A stretch of 64,000 bases of DNA from Parabacteroides goldsteinii (GTDB taxonomy: Bacteria > Bacteroidota > Bacteroidia > Bacteroidales > Tannerellaceae). The first letter of the stretch is position 1. Each line of letters opens with the position of its first letter. Location: the NCBI RefSeq assembly GCF_015550595.1, contig NZ_JADNBB010000005.1:124001-188000 (forward strand). The letters are read 5' to 3'. The notes under the pieces are model-generated. The model was not told where the DNA came from. It ran no database searches and was given only the letters and a program-made list of their open reading frames with translations. Shown here piece by piece: positions 45,403 through 53,038 of this stretch. A program made the position numbers and the translations under genes.

Positions 45403-45462
45403 CCCCAACATGTCAAATCCGTTCCGATCCCGCAAGGGATAGCGTTCTTTGACATGTTGGGG
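45403..45462. repeat. 60-bp palindromic element, left of the MNT/HEPN pair
   Basis: Arms CCCCAACATGTCAAA and TTTGACATGTTGGGG are perfect 15-bp inverted repeats; inside is ATCCC-GCAA-GGGAT. A near-identical copy (about three differences) lies at 46228-46287 on the other side of the MNT/HEPN pair. Confidence 0.85.
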
Positions 45463-45479
45463 TTTAGAATAAATATTAC

Positions 45480-45487
45480 TATATTTG
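45480..45487 (+). promoter_or_regulatory. -7 box for the first MNT gene
   Basis: TATATTTG, 21 bp before the ATG. Confidence 0.55.
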
Positions 45488-45508
45488 TAAGTCTAAAATT
45501 GATGTTTT

Positions 45509-45817
45509 ATGAAACGTCCTGAAATAGTAAAAGCAATAAAGAAAGTATTGAAACAGGTAGCTCCCGATGCTACTGCAATACTTTATGGCAGTGAAGCACG
45601 TGGTGACGCACGTCCTGATAGCGATATTGATTTGCTGATACTGGTAGACAAGGAACGTATTTCATTAGAAGACGAAATGCGTATCATGGAACCAATATAT
45701 GAGATCGAACTTCAGTCCGGTGTTCAAATCAATCCTTTTTTCGAAACACTAAAGAAATGGGGTAAGCGCATTACTCCTTTTTATCTGAATGTAATGAAGG
45801 AAGGAGTCGCTTTATGA
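45509..45817 (+). CDS. MNT-type nucleotidyltransferase, probable antitoxin
   Basis: A 102-residue minimal nucleotidyltransferase with LYGSEARGDARPDSDIDLL, the GSx(10)DxD active site. In characterised MntA/HepT pairs the MNT protein AMPylates and silences the HEPN toxin. The HEPN gene follows with a 4-bp ATGA overlap, so the two are coupled. The module is bracketed by near-identical 60-bp palindromes. The partner here is a PF05168-like HEPN rather than HepT, so the same mechanism is inferred, not established. Confidence 0.85.
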   Translation: MKRPEIVKAIKKVLKQVAPDATAILYGSEARGDARPDSDIDLLILVDKERISLEDEMRIMEPIYEIELQSGVQINPFFETLKKWGKRITPFYLNVMKEGVAL

Positions 45818-46209
45818 ACGACGAACTTAGAAAAGAGATTATTCTGTATCGTATGGAGTCCGCCGAAGCATTACTAAAGGAAATAGATAGCCATATCAAT
45901 AATGGTTTTTATAATACGGCTGTCAACCGGATGTATTATGCTTGCTTTTACTCCGTAAGTGCTTTATTACTTCATCATCTGGTAGATGGTGTTAAAACAC
46001 ATGAAGGTATCCGACAAATGTTCGGAAAGCACTTCATCACCACAGGTCTATTACCTAAAGATTTTGGGAAGTTTTATACAATTCTGTTTGCAAGACGAAG
46101 TGCAGCCGATTATGAAGATTTTTTGAACTATGACGAACAATCTGCCAGGGAATTGCAACCTCAAACAAAAGTCTTTATAAAAGCTATACATGATCTGATA
46201 AATAAGTAA
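45814..46209 (+). CDS. HEPN domain protein, probable toxin
   Basis: A 131-residue all-alpha protein with the HEPN pattern NTAVNRMYYACFYSVSALL and the C-terminal FARRSAADYEDF. Many HEPN proteins are RNases, but the canonical Rx4-6H catalytic motif of HepT is not obvious here, so RNase activity is uncertain. It overlaps the MNT gene by 4 bp and is followed 18 bp later by the second 60-bp palindrome. Confidence 0.8.
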   Translation: MNDELRKEIILYRMESAEALLKEIDSHINNGFYNTAVNRMYYACFYSVSALLLHHLVDGVKTHEGIRQMFGKHFITTGLLPKDFGKFYTILFARRSAADYEDFLNYDEQSARELQPQTKVFIKAIHDLINK

Positions 46210-46227
46210 TATCTTATCAAACTTTTC

Positions 46228-46287
46228 CCCCAACATGTCAATTTCGTTCCGATCCCGCAAGGGATAGCGTTCTTTGACATGTTGGGG
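46228..46287. repeat. 60-bp palindromic element, right of the MNT/HEPN pair
   Basis: A direct copy of the element at 45403-45462, with the same 3' flank GGGGTTTAGAA. It may double as a terminator for the HEPN gene. Confidence 0.85.
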
Positions 46288-46357
46288 TTTAGAAGAAAAA
46301 ATAGTGGGTCCAATAGGATAATGTGCCAATTGTTTTTGAAAGAATGGAGGGATTTGC

Positions 46358-46388
46358 TTTGTATTTAGTATTAATATTCTTATTTTTG
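46358..46388 (+). promoter_or_regulatory. Promoter of the small gene at 46411
   Basis: -33 TTTG (46358-46361) and -7 TATTTTTG (46381-46388) with a 19-bp spacer, the ideal Bacteroidetes arrangement, 22 bp before the ATG. Confidence 0.7.
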
Positions 46389-46410
46389 TGACATCAAAAT
46401 CAGAATACTT

Positions 46411-46566
46411 ATGGCACTAACAATTAGAGCAATTCCCACTCTCACGGGACAAGCGGCTATCGATTTCGAAAAGAAAGCGAGGGAGGCCGAGAAAAAACGA
46501 GGTTCTGTCGATTTCTCCGAACAAAAAAAGATAGCGAAAGAGATTTTGGCAAAAGTAAAGTTATAA
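46411..46566 (+). CDS. Small antitoxin-like protein upstream of GNAT
   Basis: A 51-residue charged, helical protein (start MALTIRAIPTLTGQAAIDFE, end AKEILAKVKL) with an ideal promoter. Similar 50-60-residue proteins commonly precede GNAT acetyltransferase genes in Bacteroidales and look like antitoxins; this is from memory of the family pattern, and no activity is shown. The GNAT gene begins 19 bp downstream but is broken, so this gene may be a surviving orphan antitoxin. Confidence 0.6.
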   Translation: MALTIRAIPTLTGQAAIDFEKKAREAEKKRGSVDFSEQKKIAKEILAKVKL

Positions 46567-46585
46567 CAACATTTAAAACTTGACT

Positions 46586-47036
46586 ATGAAAATGGAATTC
46601 CTGAATAATAACTGTTTTTTCTCTGTATTGAATGCAGAAACCTTATCGGATGCAGCCTCTTTTGGCTGTGGAGATACTTCTACCTAATGCACGAAGAAAG
46701 AGAGTAGCACGAAATATTCCGCATATAAAAGAACATAAAAGTTATCCTGCTGTATTAATCGGACGTTTGGGAGTAAATGTAAACTTTCAATCGCATCATA
46801 TTGGTTGCGAATTGATGGATTTTATAAAATCTTGGTTTGTTGATCTGCTTAATAAAATGGGATGTCGTTTTATTGTTGTTGATGCTTACAACAATGAAAA
46901 AACAATAGCTTATTATAAAAAGAATAATTTTGAACTGGTCTTTAGCTCAGAAGATCAGGAAGCCGGTATATTAAGCCATGTCGATGAAAAGCTGAATACA
47001 AGATTCATGTTTTTTGATCTGATAACTGTTTGTTGA
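46586..47036 (+). pseudogene. GNAT acetyltransferase remnant with internal deletion
   Basis: The frame starting at 46586 encodes an intact N-terminus (FLNNNCFFSVLNAETLSDAA) and stops after 33 residues. The C-terminal half continues in another frame from about 46672 (LPNARRKRVARNIPH, YPAVLIGRLGVN, FIVVDAYNNEKTIAYYKKN). Against the usual length of the family, several dozen middle residues are missing, and the deletion is out of frame. The acetyl-CoA loop, normally like QRKGIG, reads QSHHIGCELM. The GNAT toxin-like protein is therefore dead, while its small upstream partner is intact. Confidence 0.8.
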
Positions 47037-47056
47037 ATAAAAATACATTTCTTCTA

Positions 47057-47100
47057 AACCCCTCATCATCTGAACGAACAGATGTTGGGGGATTTTTATT
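47057..47100 (+). terminator. Terminator after the GNAT remnant
   Basis: CCCCTCATCATCTG and CAGATGTTGGGG form an imperfect stem, followed by ATTTTTATTTT. Confidence 0.55.
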
Positions 47101-47142
47101 TTCCCCCGACAGCTAGTATTAATTATTAAAAACAAAAGAATT

Positions 47143-47901
47143 ATGTCTGACATAAAATTATATGCCGATCTGTATGATAACGCATTAACAGAAAAATTGG
47201 GCGATTGCGTAGCACGCCCACGTATTAACGGTACACTTTACAATGCCGATATTGCCCGGCGCATTGTCGAGAAAAGAACGGGGTATCGTGCCGAAACCAT
47301 CGAGAACATCCTGCGTATGGCCGACGATGAAAAATCGTTGGGGATAGCCAGCGGGATGAGTGTGGTAGATGGGGTAGGGCAGTACCTTCCCCAGATCAAA
47401 GGTGTATTTGCCAAGCCGACCGACCCGTTCGACCCGGAGAAACATTCACTTGTTGTAGCCTATACTACCGGTAAGATCTTGCGTAAACGACTGCTGGAAA
47501 CCGAGGTAGTGACAAACGGTGCCGCTATCGTAGGCCCGGTGATCGGTGGTATCACCGACTCGTCTACCGGCAAAGATGACGGAACTTTTACTCCCGGTAT
47601 GCCGATCGTTGTGGATGGCAGCAATATCAAGATCACAGGCGCGAACGAGGCCAACGGCTTCTATTTCATCCCGGCAGCCGTGGGTGGCACGCCGGTGAAG
47701 GTCACTGTGATTGTTCATAATAATCCTTCGCAACTGACCCTGATGGTGCCGGCTGATCTTCCGGCAGGCGATTATTATGCCAGCATCACCACTCAGTACG
47801 GACGTACGGCCAACGTAAAAGACCCCCGCACATATAAGTACCCGATCCTGCTAAGTACTGCCGGAAGGGGTGGAGACGACGACCGTCCGGTGATCGAGTA
47901 A
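47143..47901 (+). CDS. HU-like/DUF4469 Ig-like protein with DDRPVIE tail
   Basis: A 252-residue cytoplasmic protein without a signal peptide. Residues 1 to about 125 resemble an HU/IHF-type DNA-binding fold (ADIARRIVEKRTGYRAETIENIL, KPTDPFDPEKHSLVVAYTTGK); residues about 135-240 are an Ig-like DUF4469 domain (PIVVDGSNIKITGANEANGFYF, VTVIVHNNPSQLTLMVPADL). The final residues are DDRPVIE, shared with the DUF6261 protein at 31448-32263. It may be a nucleoid or regulatory protein; function is not known. It precedes the fimbrillin-like genes, separated by a structured leader. Confidence 0.75.
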   Translation: MSDIKLYADLYDNALTEKLGDCVARPRINGTLYNADIARRIVEKRTGYRAETIENILRMADDEKSLGIASGMSVVDGVGQYLPQIKGVFAKPTDPFDPEKHSLVVAYTTGKILRKRLLETEVVTNGAAIVGPVIGGITDSSTGKDDGTFTPGMPIVVDGSNIKITGANEANGFYFIPAAVGGTPVKVTVIVHNNPSQLTLMVPADLPAGDYYASITTQYGRTANVKDPRTYKYPILLSTAGRGGDDDRPVIE

Positions 47902-47905
47902 AATA

Positions 47906-48014
47906 CCCGAATGTTTCTCCGTCCCGGGTCGGAGGCCTCTTCCGTCTCCCGTTGGACATCAGTTCCGACCCGGGACGGACACCGCTTCCGTCGGGAGACG
48001 GACGAACATTCGGT
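47906..48014 (+). promoter_or_regulatory. Structured leader with interleaved inverted repeats
   Basis: Three perfect pairings are present: 47907-47915 with 48005-48013 (9 bp) encloses 47919-47933 with 47964-47978 (15 bp) and 47941-47951 with 47992-48002 (11 bp). The last two cross, giving an H-type pseudoknot topology. It starts just after the HU/Ig-like stop and ends 42 bp before the fimbrillin-like start. It may be an attenuator, a riboswitch-like element or a dispersed repeat. Confidence 0.6.
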
Positions 48015-48055
48015 AATTCTGTTTTTACAACTAAATAATAAGAGAAATGAAATAA

Positions 48056-50317
48056 ATGAAACTAATATACTGGATATCCGTTTTTCTTCTGCCGCTCCTG
48101 TTCCTCTACTCTTGTGATGAAGAAGAGATCGGCAAAAAGAACCAACCGCTGCCCGACGGTGTGATGCGCCTTTCGGCAACGGTACGCAATGGGTTGAAGA
48201 CCCGTGCATTGAATGATCCGCTGAGTGATGCTACCGTCGATGAGAAACGGGTAGACCGCATCGCCTTCTTTGTCCATACCGAAGCCGAAGGCATGCAGGT
48301 CTATCCACCGGCTACACCGGCTTCTGTTTATCCTGATGAACCTAACAAGGTGCATTTGACCGATAACGGCGACGGAACTTACAGTGCCAATGTAGACCTG
48401 ACGGCCGGTGCGGGTTACGATGCCGATGTGATTGCCGTAGCCAACCTGCCGGAAGCGTATGATTACACGCAGATAGTCAGCTGGAAAGGTTTACTCGACA
48501 GCGTGACGGTTGCGACCACGGCGATGCCGCTCTGCACGGGTGAGTATGACACGGGCAAAAAGAATGCCTTTGTTATGTTTGCCTCTGCTACCGTTGCCTT
48601 GCACAAAGAAAAAGAGGCGGCTGTCAATTTTGCGATGGAGCGTCTGGTGGCACGTATCGACATCACCAATAAGGCGTATGGTACGGGAAAGAATGCCTTT
48701 AAGCTGACTAAAGCCCGTATCCTGCAAGCCAAACCGGCCAGCTACATCACGCCGCACGACCTTTATGCCTCTCCGGAAGTGCTGACGGTGAACGACTGGG
48801 AACTCGATCCGGCAGCGGTCAAATTCTACAAAGGGGAAGTGAATACCGCCAACGAAACGACGGAAGCCGCCGGTGATGCCGTCTGCCAGGTAGCCTAGCA
48901 GACCCTCTACACCTACGAGAATGATGATGTGGCGCATACCCCGACTTGCCTGGAAGTGACCGGCGAAATGAATGGGGCAACGATCACCCGTAAGATTCCT
49001 TTCGAAGTGACGGATGCCGACGGTATCACTAAAAATCCTGTCCCTATCGTCCGCAACCATCGTTACCTGGTACAGATTAATCCGGCTCCCGCTGAAACGG
49101 ATATCACCTACAAGCTGACGGTGGACGAATGGAACGCCGTGGATACGGTGAATGTGCAGCCGAACCAGAATCAGGTGCCGGTAATAAGTAATTATTCCTG
49201 TGCCGAGGCGACGAAGACTTTCGGCACTTTCGATGCTTCAACGGGTATGCCCGACACAATTGTCGTTCCGGCTACCGGGGGGATGATCGGTTTCACCGCC
49301 TCTTGTCCGTTCGACAGCCGCGTGATCGTGGATTATGCCTCCGCTGCTGATGGTAACGGCTGGCTGGAAATAATTGATCGTTCGGATGCGGTGGTGACAA
49401 AAGCGGGAAGCAGCCTGTCCCGTACATATAAAATCACCGTCAAAGCCGATCTGGCTCTTGATCCAACGCAGGTGAACCGGGGGGCTCTCTATATTGTGAA
49501 TGGTGGAAATGGCTCGGTGATGGATACGGTTACGGTTTATCAGGGGGCTGATATCGCTTATGCGGATACCCGGTTTGCTGCAGTTACGGCTTATGGTGCT
49601 GTCTGGGCTCCGTATAATAGTGGGGCAACGGAGGTGGTCGGTAAAGATGAGACGATTACAGTATGGACACTGGAAAAGTGCGGTTATTTGTATCAGTGGG
49701 GCCGTAATGTACCGTTTGTTTACGATGGACTATCCAGTGCTCTTTACACAGGGGATTTATCGGCATTGAATAAATATCCGAATTATAATGATGCCTGCAG
49801 GAATGAAGGTGTATATGCAGATAAATTCATTACAGGTTTTGCCGATGCAGGTAATACTTGGTTTAAAGATTACAAGACCGGAGGAGTAACTGCGGGGGAT
49901 AATGCATGGTTACGTGAAAATCAGCCTTGTCCTGTAGGTTGGCGTGTCCCGACGCAAGCTGAATTGGAAAAAATTTTGGTCGACACCCCCAAAGTCTCTG
50001 ATGGAAAATGGGTATCACCGTCTAATAACAGCTTCATCCTGATAGCGGGAGGGTATTGGAATTTCAGTGGGACTTCGAGTACCCCTGTTGCAGAAGGGGA
50101 TTATTGGGCCTCTTCTTTTACAACGAGTGAGGGTGCGGCTTCACGTCTGATGTTGAGAAGTGATCGTGCCCTTGTGGATATCCGAACACCGGCTTACGCT
50201 TTTTCTGTCCGTTGCGTAAAAAACGAACCTTTCCCCTCTCCGAGAGGGGGCAGGGGGTGTGTGAATTTATCGTATAAGGCCGCAAGGCCAATGTTCTTTG
50301 ACATGGTGGGGGATTAA
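48056..50317 (+). pseudogene. Fimbrillin-like tip adhesin, split by in-frame amber
   Basis: One continuous frame interrupted only by TAG at 48896-48898. The first part is a lipoprotein (lipobox LFLYSC) with fimbrillin/Mfa-like features (VIAVANLPEAYDY, MERLVARIDITNKAYG). The second continues with TLYTYENDD, PIVRNHRYLVQINPAP and a C-terminal Fibrobacter-type paralogous domain (CPVGWRVPTQAELEKIL, DYWASSFTTSEGA, FSVRCVKN). The paralogue at 51158 reads LWHELYTYEND where this gene reads stop-QTLYTYEND, so a single-base change, probably in a Trp codon, explains the stop. After RCVKN the frame runs on through dispersed repeat 4, adding about 29 non-native residues. Confidence 0.8.
50233..50262 (+). 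repeat. Dispersed CCCCTC repeat, copy 4
   Basis: CCCCTCTCCGAGAGGGGGCAGGGGGTGTGTG-type copy lying inside the 3' end of the adhesin reading frame. Downstream, TTCTTTGACATGGTGGGGG (50294-50312) resembles the right half of the 60-bp palindromes. Confidence 0.7.
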
Positions 50318-50354
50318 ATATAAATGACACAGTGAAGTTGTTATTGAAATTTGT

Positions 50355-50362
50355 TATCTTTG
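50355..50362 (+). promoter_or_regulatory. -7 box for the second MNT gene
   Basis: TATCTTTG, 24 bp before the ATG at 50387; it supports that start. Confidence 0.6.
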
Positions 50363-50386
50363 TGATTGTTTCTAATGTATATAATT

Positions 50387-50680
50387 ATGAAGTCTACAGG
50401 CGAATATTTGGCAATCCTGCGATCATTTATGCAAAAACATGCGGAAAAGTATGGCATATTATCTATGGGTATATTCGGTTCGGTAGCACGTGGCGAACAA
50501 CGGGCAGACAGTGATCTCGATGTCTTTGTTGAGTTGCGCGAGGCCGACCCTTTTATCATGGGAAATATCAGTGACGATCTGGAAGCTCTTTGTGGTTGCA
50601 AAATAGACTTGTTGCGTCTTCGAAACGGATTAAATAAACTATTATTAAAAAGAATAGAACAAGATGGAATCCCAGCTTAA
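50387..50680 (+). CDS. mntA: MntA-type nucleotidyltransferase, probable antitoxin
   Basis: A 97-residue minimal nucleotidyltransferase with GIFGSVARGEQRADSDLDVFVEL, the GSx(10)DxD site. It would AMPylate the HepT partner encoded next to it, which overlaps it by 17 bp. It differs clearly from the first MNT protein at 45509, and the two HEPN partners belong to different families, so this is an independent module rather than a duplication. Confidence 0.88.
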   Translation: MKSTGEYLAILRSFMQKHAEKYGILSMGIFGSVARGEQRADSDLDVFVELREADPFIMGNISDDLEALCGCKIDLLRLRNGLNKLLLKRIEQDGIPA

Positions 50681-51041
50681 AGAAGAAGTTATCAATCGAT
50701 TGGAACAAATCGTCGAATCGATAGATGTCTTGCTTGAAAGGAATAAGGAGATAACTTCTGTAGAAGATTATTTGTCCACTCCCTGGGGTATGACACTTCT
50801 GGATGCAAACCTGATGCGTATTCAGTTTATTGGCGAAACAGCTTCGGCTATAGACAAGAAAACCGATAAATTGTTATTGGTCAATTATCCGGAGATACCC
50901 TGGAAACAAATATTTGGTATGAGAAATTATATTTCTCACCAATATGCGGATATTGACCCGGATATGGTTTTGGTGGTTGTTAGAAAACATTTGAAACCGT
51001 TGAAAGTGACTGTACAACAAATAATTCAAAATTTGGAATAA
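50664..51041 (+). CDS. hepT: HepT-type (DUF86) HEPN RNase toxin
   Basis: A 125-residue all-alpha DUF86 protein. The diagnostic Rx4HxY motif is present as RNYISHQY in IPWKQIFGMRNYISHQY: Arg and His form the RNase site and the Tyr is the residue AMPylated by MntA in characterised systems. All key residues are intact, so the pair looks functional. A terminator follows 18 bp after the stop codon. Confidence 0.9.
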   Translation: MESQLKEEVINRLEQIVESIDVLLERNKEITSVEDYLSTPWGMTLLDANLMRIQFIGETASAIDKKTDKLLLVNYPEIPWKQIFGMRNYISHQYADIDPDMVLVVVRKHLKPLKVTVQQIIQNLE

Positions 51042-51058
51042 GTTATCATTTTATATTG

Positions 51059-51096
51059 AATCCCCCGCCAGTAATCTCTGCCGGGGGATTTTTTAT
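51059..51096 (+). terminator. Terminator of the mntA-hepT pair
   Basis: AATCCCCCG pairs with CGGGGGATT, followed by six T. Confidence 0.8.
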
Positions 51097-51157
51097 TCTC
51101 TTAGCCTTCGACAGTTTATAAAAAACAAGGGAATATAAAAAATGAACTGATAAACTT

Positions 51158-52705
51158 ATGAAACATTATCTATATATGTCGGCCTTATTGTTAGCCGGCT
51201 TTTTCCTCGGTAGTTGTACCGAGGATAAGATTAGCGGAGGAGAACCGCCTGTTCTGACAGGCGATGCCGCTATGCTGAAAGTCTCTTTCCGCAACGGAAC
51301 GGTTACCCGTGCCCTCGGTGACCCGTTTGCAGCCACCGACGCAGAAAAGACAATCACCAAACTCTCTTTTTATGTCTACCCTGAAAAGGAGGCTGATAAA
51401 GAGTTCGTTCCTTTTCAGCGCTATGTGTTCGATATGACGACACTCCCACTGGAAAAAGACAGTGTGAAGATCACGGAAACGGCTAAAGGTGAATACGACT
51501 GTGACTTTATCCTGCTTGAAGGCGGTGGTTTCAGTTGCCGGATCGTCGCCCTGGCCAACTTGCCGGACGATTTCGACGAGACAAACAACCTGAATACTTA
51601 CGCTAAATTGCAGGAAGCTGTTTTGCAGACTGATATTATGCCGACAGTCGCTTCTGCTGATCCGAAGGTTGATAATCAATATGGCCTGGTGATGTATGCA
51701 GAAGATGCGAAGATGATCAAAAAGTCGGTAGAGACGGGGATGGCTTTCACTATGCAACGCTTGGCCGCCCGTATCGATATAACGAACCGGGCTTTCGATC
51801 AGGATTTCCCGGAAAAAGGGTTTGTCCTGACCTCTGCCCATATAGTCAATGCCAAACCGGGCAGTTACCTGATCCCGGCTGCAACTACTGCTTCTTTACT
51901 GACCCGTAATTTTGCGGAAGTGAATGACCCGGCTAAGATAATAGGCTACAGTCAGGACGGTACGGATTATAAGAGTCCGACACCGGGAACGAGCGATATA
52001 AATGGAAATACAATCGGGGTGGATGCCTCGATAGAAGCAGGTGTTGTAGAACAACGTCTCTGGCACGAGCTCTACACCTATGAGAATGACGACGAGGATG
52101 CCGGTTCGGCTACCTCGGTACTAATCAAAGGTAAGTTTCGCGACTCACCGTTCAGCCGTGTGATTCCGTTTGTGAACAGTAAAGGCGCCCCGGTTATTAT
52201 CGAACGTAACCATCGTTACCTGATCCGTATCAATCCGGCTCCCGATATGACGGATGTCTCTTTCAATATCCAGGTAACGGATTGGAATGCCGTCGACACT
52301 GTCAACGTGAAACCGACGCAGAAGGTGGTACCCGAATTGGGTAATTTTTCCGCCGATTTTATTCCGGATACCGATAATAAGATTGCCCTGCCTGCCGCTA
52401 CCGGCACTTTCACGTTCGAAGCAGTGAATCCTTTCGATACGGATTGTGTGATCGTACCCGAACCCGATGATGAGGATGCCGCCGCCGGTGACGAACATTA
52501 TCTGGAGTGGATCAGCGTTTCGGCTTCCGATCCGACGATCGTGACAAAAGCATCTACCGGCTACAAAAGAACTTATACCGTCCAGGTGGACGAATTATCG
52601 GATGCAGGTACCCGCCGCTCCATGTTGTTGATCCGTAATAAAGCGAATGTGACAGCCCGTGATACGTTGCACATCAGTCAAACGAAGGATGCGGTGACTC
52701 CTTAG
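51158..52705 (+). CDS. Fimbrillin-like (FimA/Mfa-type) lipoprotein
   Basis: A 515-residue lipoprotein (lipobox FLGSC, Cys 20) paralogous to the broken adhesin at 48056. It shows LSFYVYPEKEADK, CRIVALANLPDDFD, MQRLAARIDITNRAFD, VIIERNHRYLIRINPAP and WNAVDTVNVKP, the latter two nearly identical to the paralogue, but lacks its C-terminal Fibrobacter-type domain and ends after a BACON-like beta domain. Fimbrillin family members form or cap surface pili. No chaperone or usher is needed in this type of pilus; polymerisation depends on gingipain-like proteases not seen here. Confidence 0.75.
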   Translation: MKHYLYMSALLLAGFFLGSCTEDKISGGEPPVLTGDAAMLKVSFRNGTVTRALGDPFAATDAEKTITKLSFYVYPEKEADKEFVPFQRYVFDMTTLPLEKDSVKITETAKGEYDCDFILLEGGGFSCRIVALANLPDDFDETNNLNTYAKLQEAVLQTDIMPTVASADPKVDNQYGLVMYAEDAKMIKKSVETGMAFTMQRLAARIDITNRAFDQDFPEKGFVLTSAHIVNAKPGSYLIPAATTASLLTRNFAEVNDPAKIIGYSQDGTDYKSPTPGTSDINGNTIGVDASIEAGVVEQRLWHELYTYENDDEDAGSATSVLIKGKFRDSPFSRVIPFVNSKGAPVIIERNHRYLIRINPAPDMTDVSFNIQVTDWNAVDTVNVKPTQKVVPELGNFSADFIPDTDNKIALPAATGTFTFEAVNPFDTDCVIVPEPDDEDAAAGDEHYLEWISVSASDPTIVTKASTGYKRTYTVQVDELSDAGTRRSMLLIRNKANVTARDTLHISQTKDAVTP

Positions 52706-52753
52706 TGGAGCTTTGAAATAATGGAAACAACATCTTACTACCAACAATAAATA

Positions 52754-53035
52754 ATGAATAAAACAGACTTGATAAAACATGTAGCTGCCCATACCGGAAA
52801 TACGGAGTGTTGCTGTCGTCGGATGGTGGATGCTGTATTGGATGCTATGGCGGAGGGGCTAAGCGACGGGGAAGGAATAACCCTGCAGGGTTTTGGCTCT
52901 TTTCGTCCGTGGGCACAAAGTCAGCGACTGGGACGGAATCCCCGCACGGGAGAAAGCTGCCAGATAACTTCCCGGACGAGCGTTAAGTTCAGAGCCGGTA
53001 AGGAGTTATTGAAAGTAATGAACAAGCAAAAATAA
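52754..53035 (+). CDS. HU family DNA-binding protein
   Basis: A 93-residue HU/IHF-type protein. MNKTDLIKHVAAHTG and the beta-arm LQGFGSFRPWAQSQRLGRNPRTG are characteristic; the usual Pro at the arm tip is within GRNPRTG. Cys 19-21 (CCC) is unusual for HU. It would bend and compact DNA. It is 48 bp after the fimbrillin-like gene and may be co-transcribed with it. Confidence 0.88.
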   Translation: MNKTDLIKHVAAHTGNTECCCRRMVDAVLDAMAEGLSDGEGITLQGFGSFRPWAQSQRLGRNPRTGESCQITSRTSVKFRAGKELLKVMNKQK

Positions 53036-53038
53036 TAA

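Larger units (their letters stand above)
44801..45508. other. Gene-free stretch rich in repeats
   Basis: These 708 bp hold no gene I can support. They contain an inverted pair of the CCCCTC repeat (45159-45187 and 45325-45353) enclosing 137 bp, the palindromic element at 45403-45462, and the promoter of the MNT gene at 45480. Confidence 0.65.

Noticed and set aside
45217-45455. Small minus-strand frames in the repeat-rich gap
   Set aside because: Their sequence is largely translated repeat (LERGQGVCYIHT type) and has no promoter.
48491-49060. 189-residue antisense frame across the adhesin amber codon
   Set aside because: Arg/His/Gly-rich shadow; the two halves of the adhesin align with its paralogue on the + strand.
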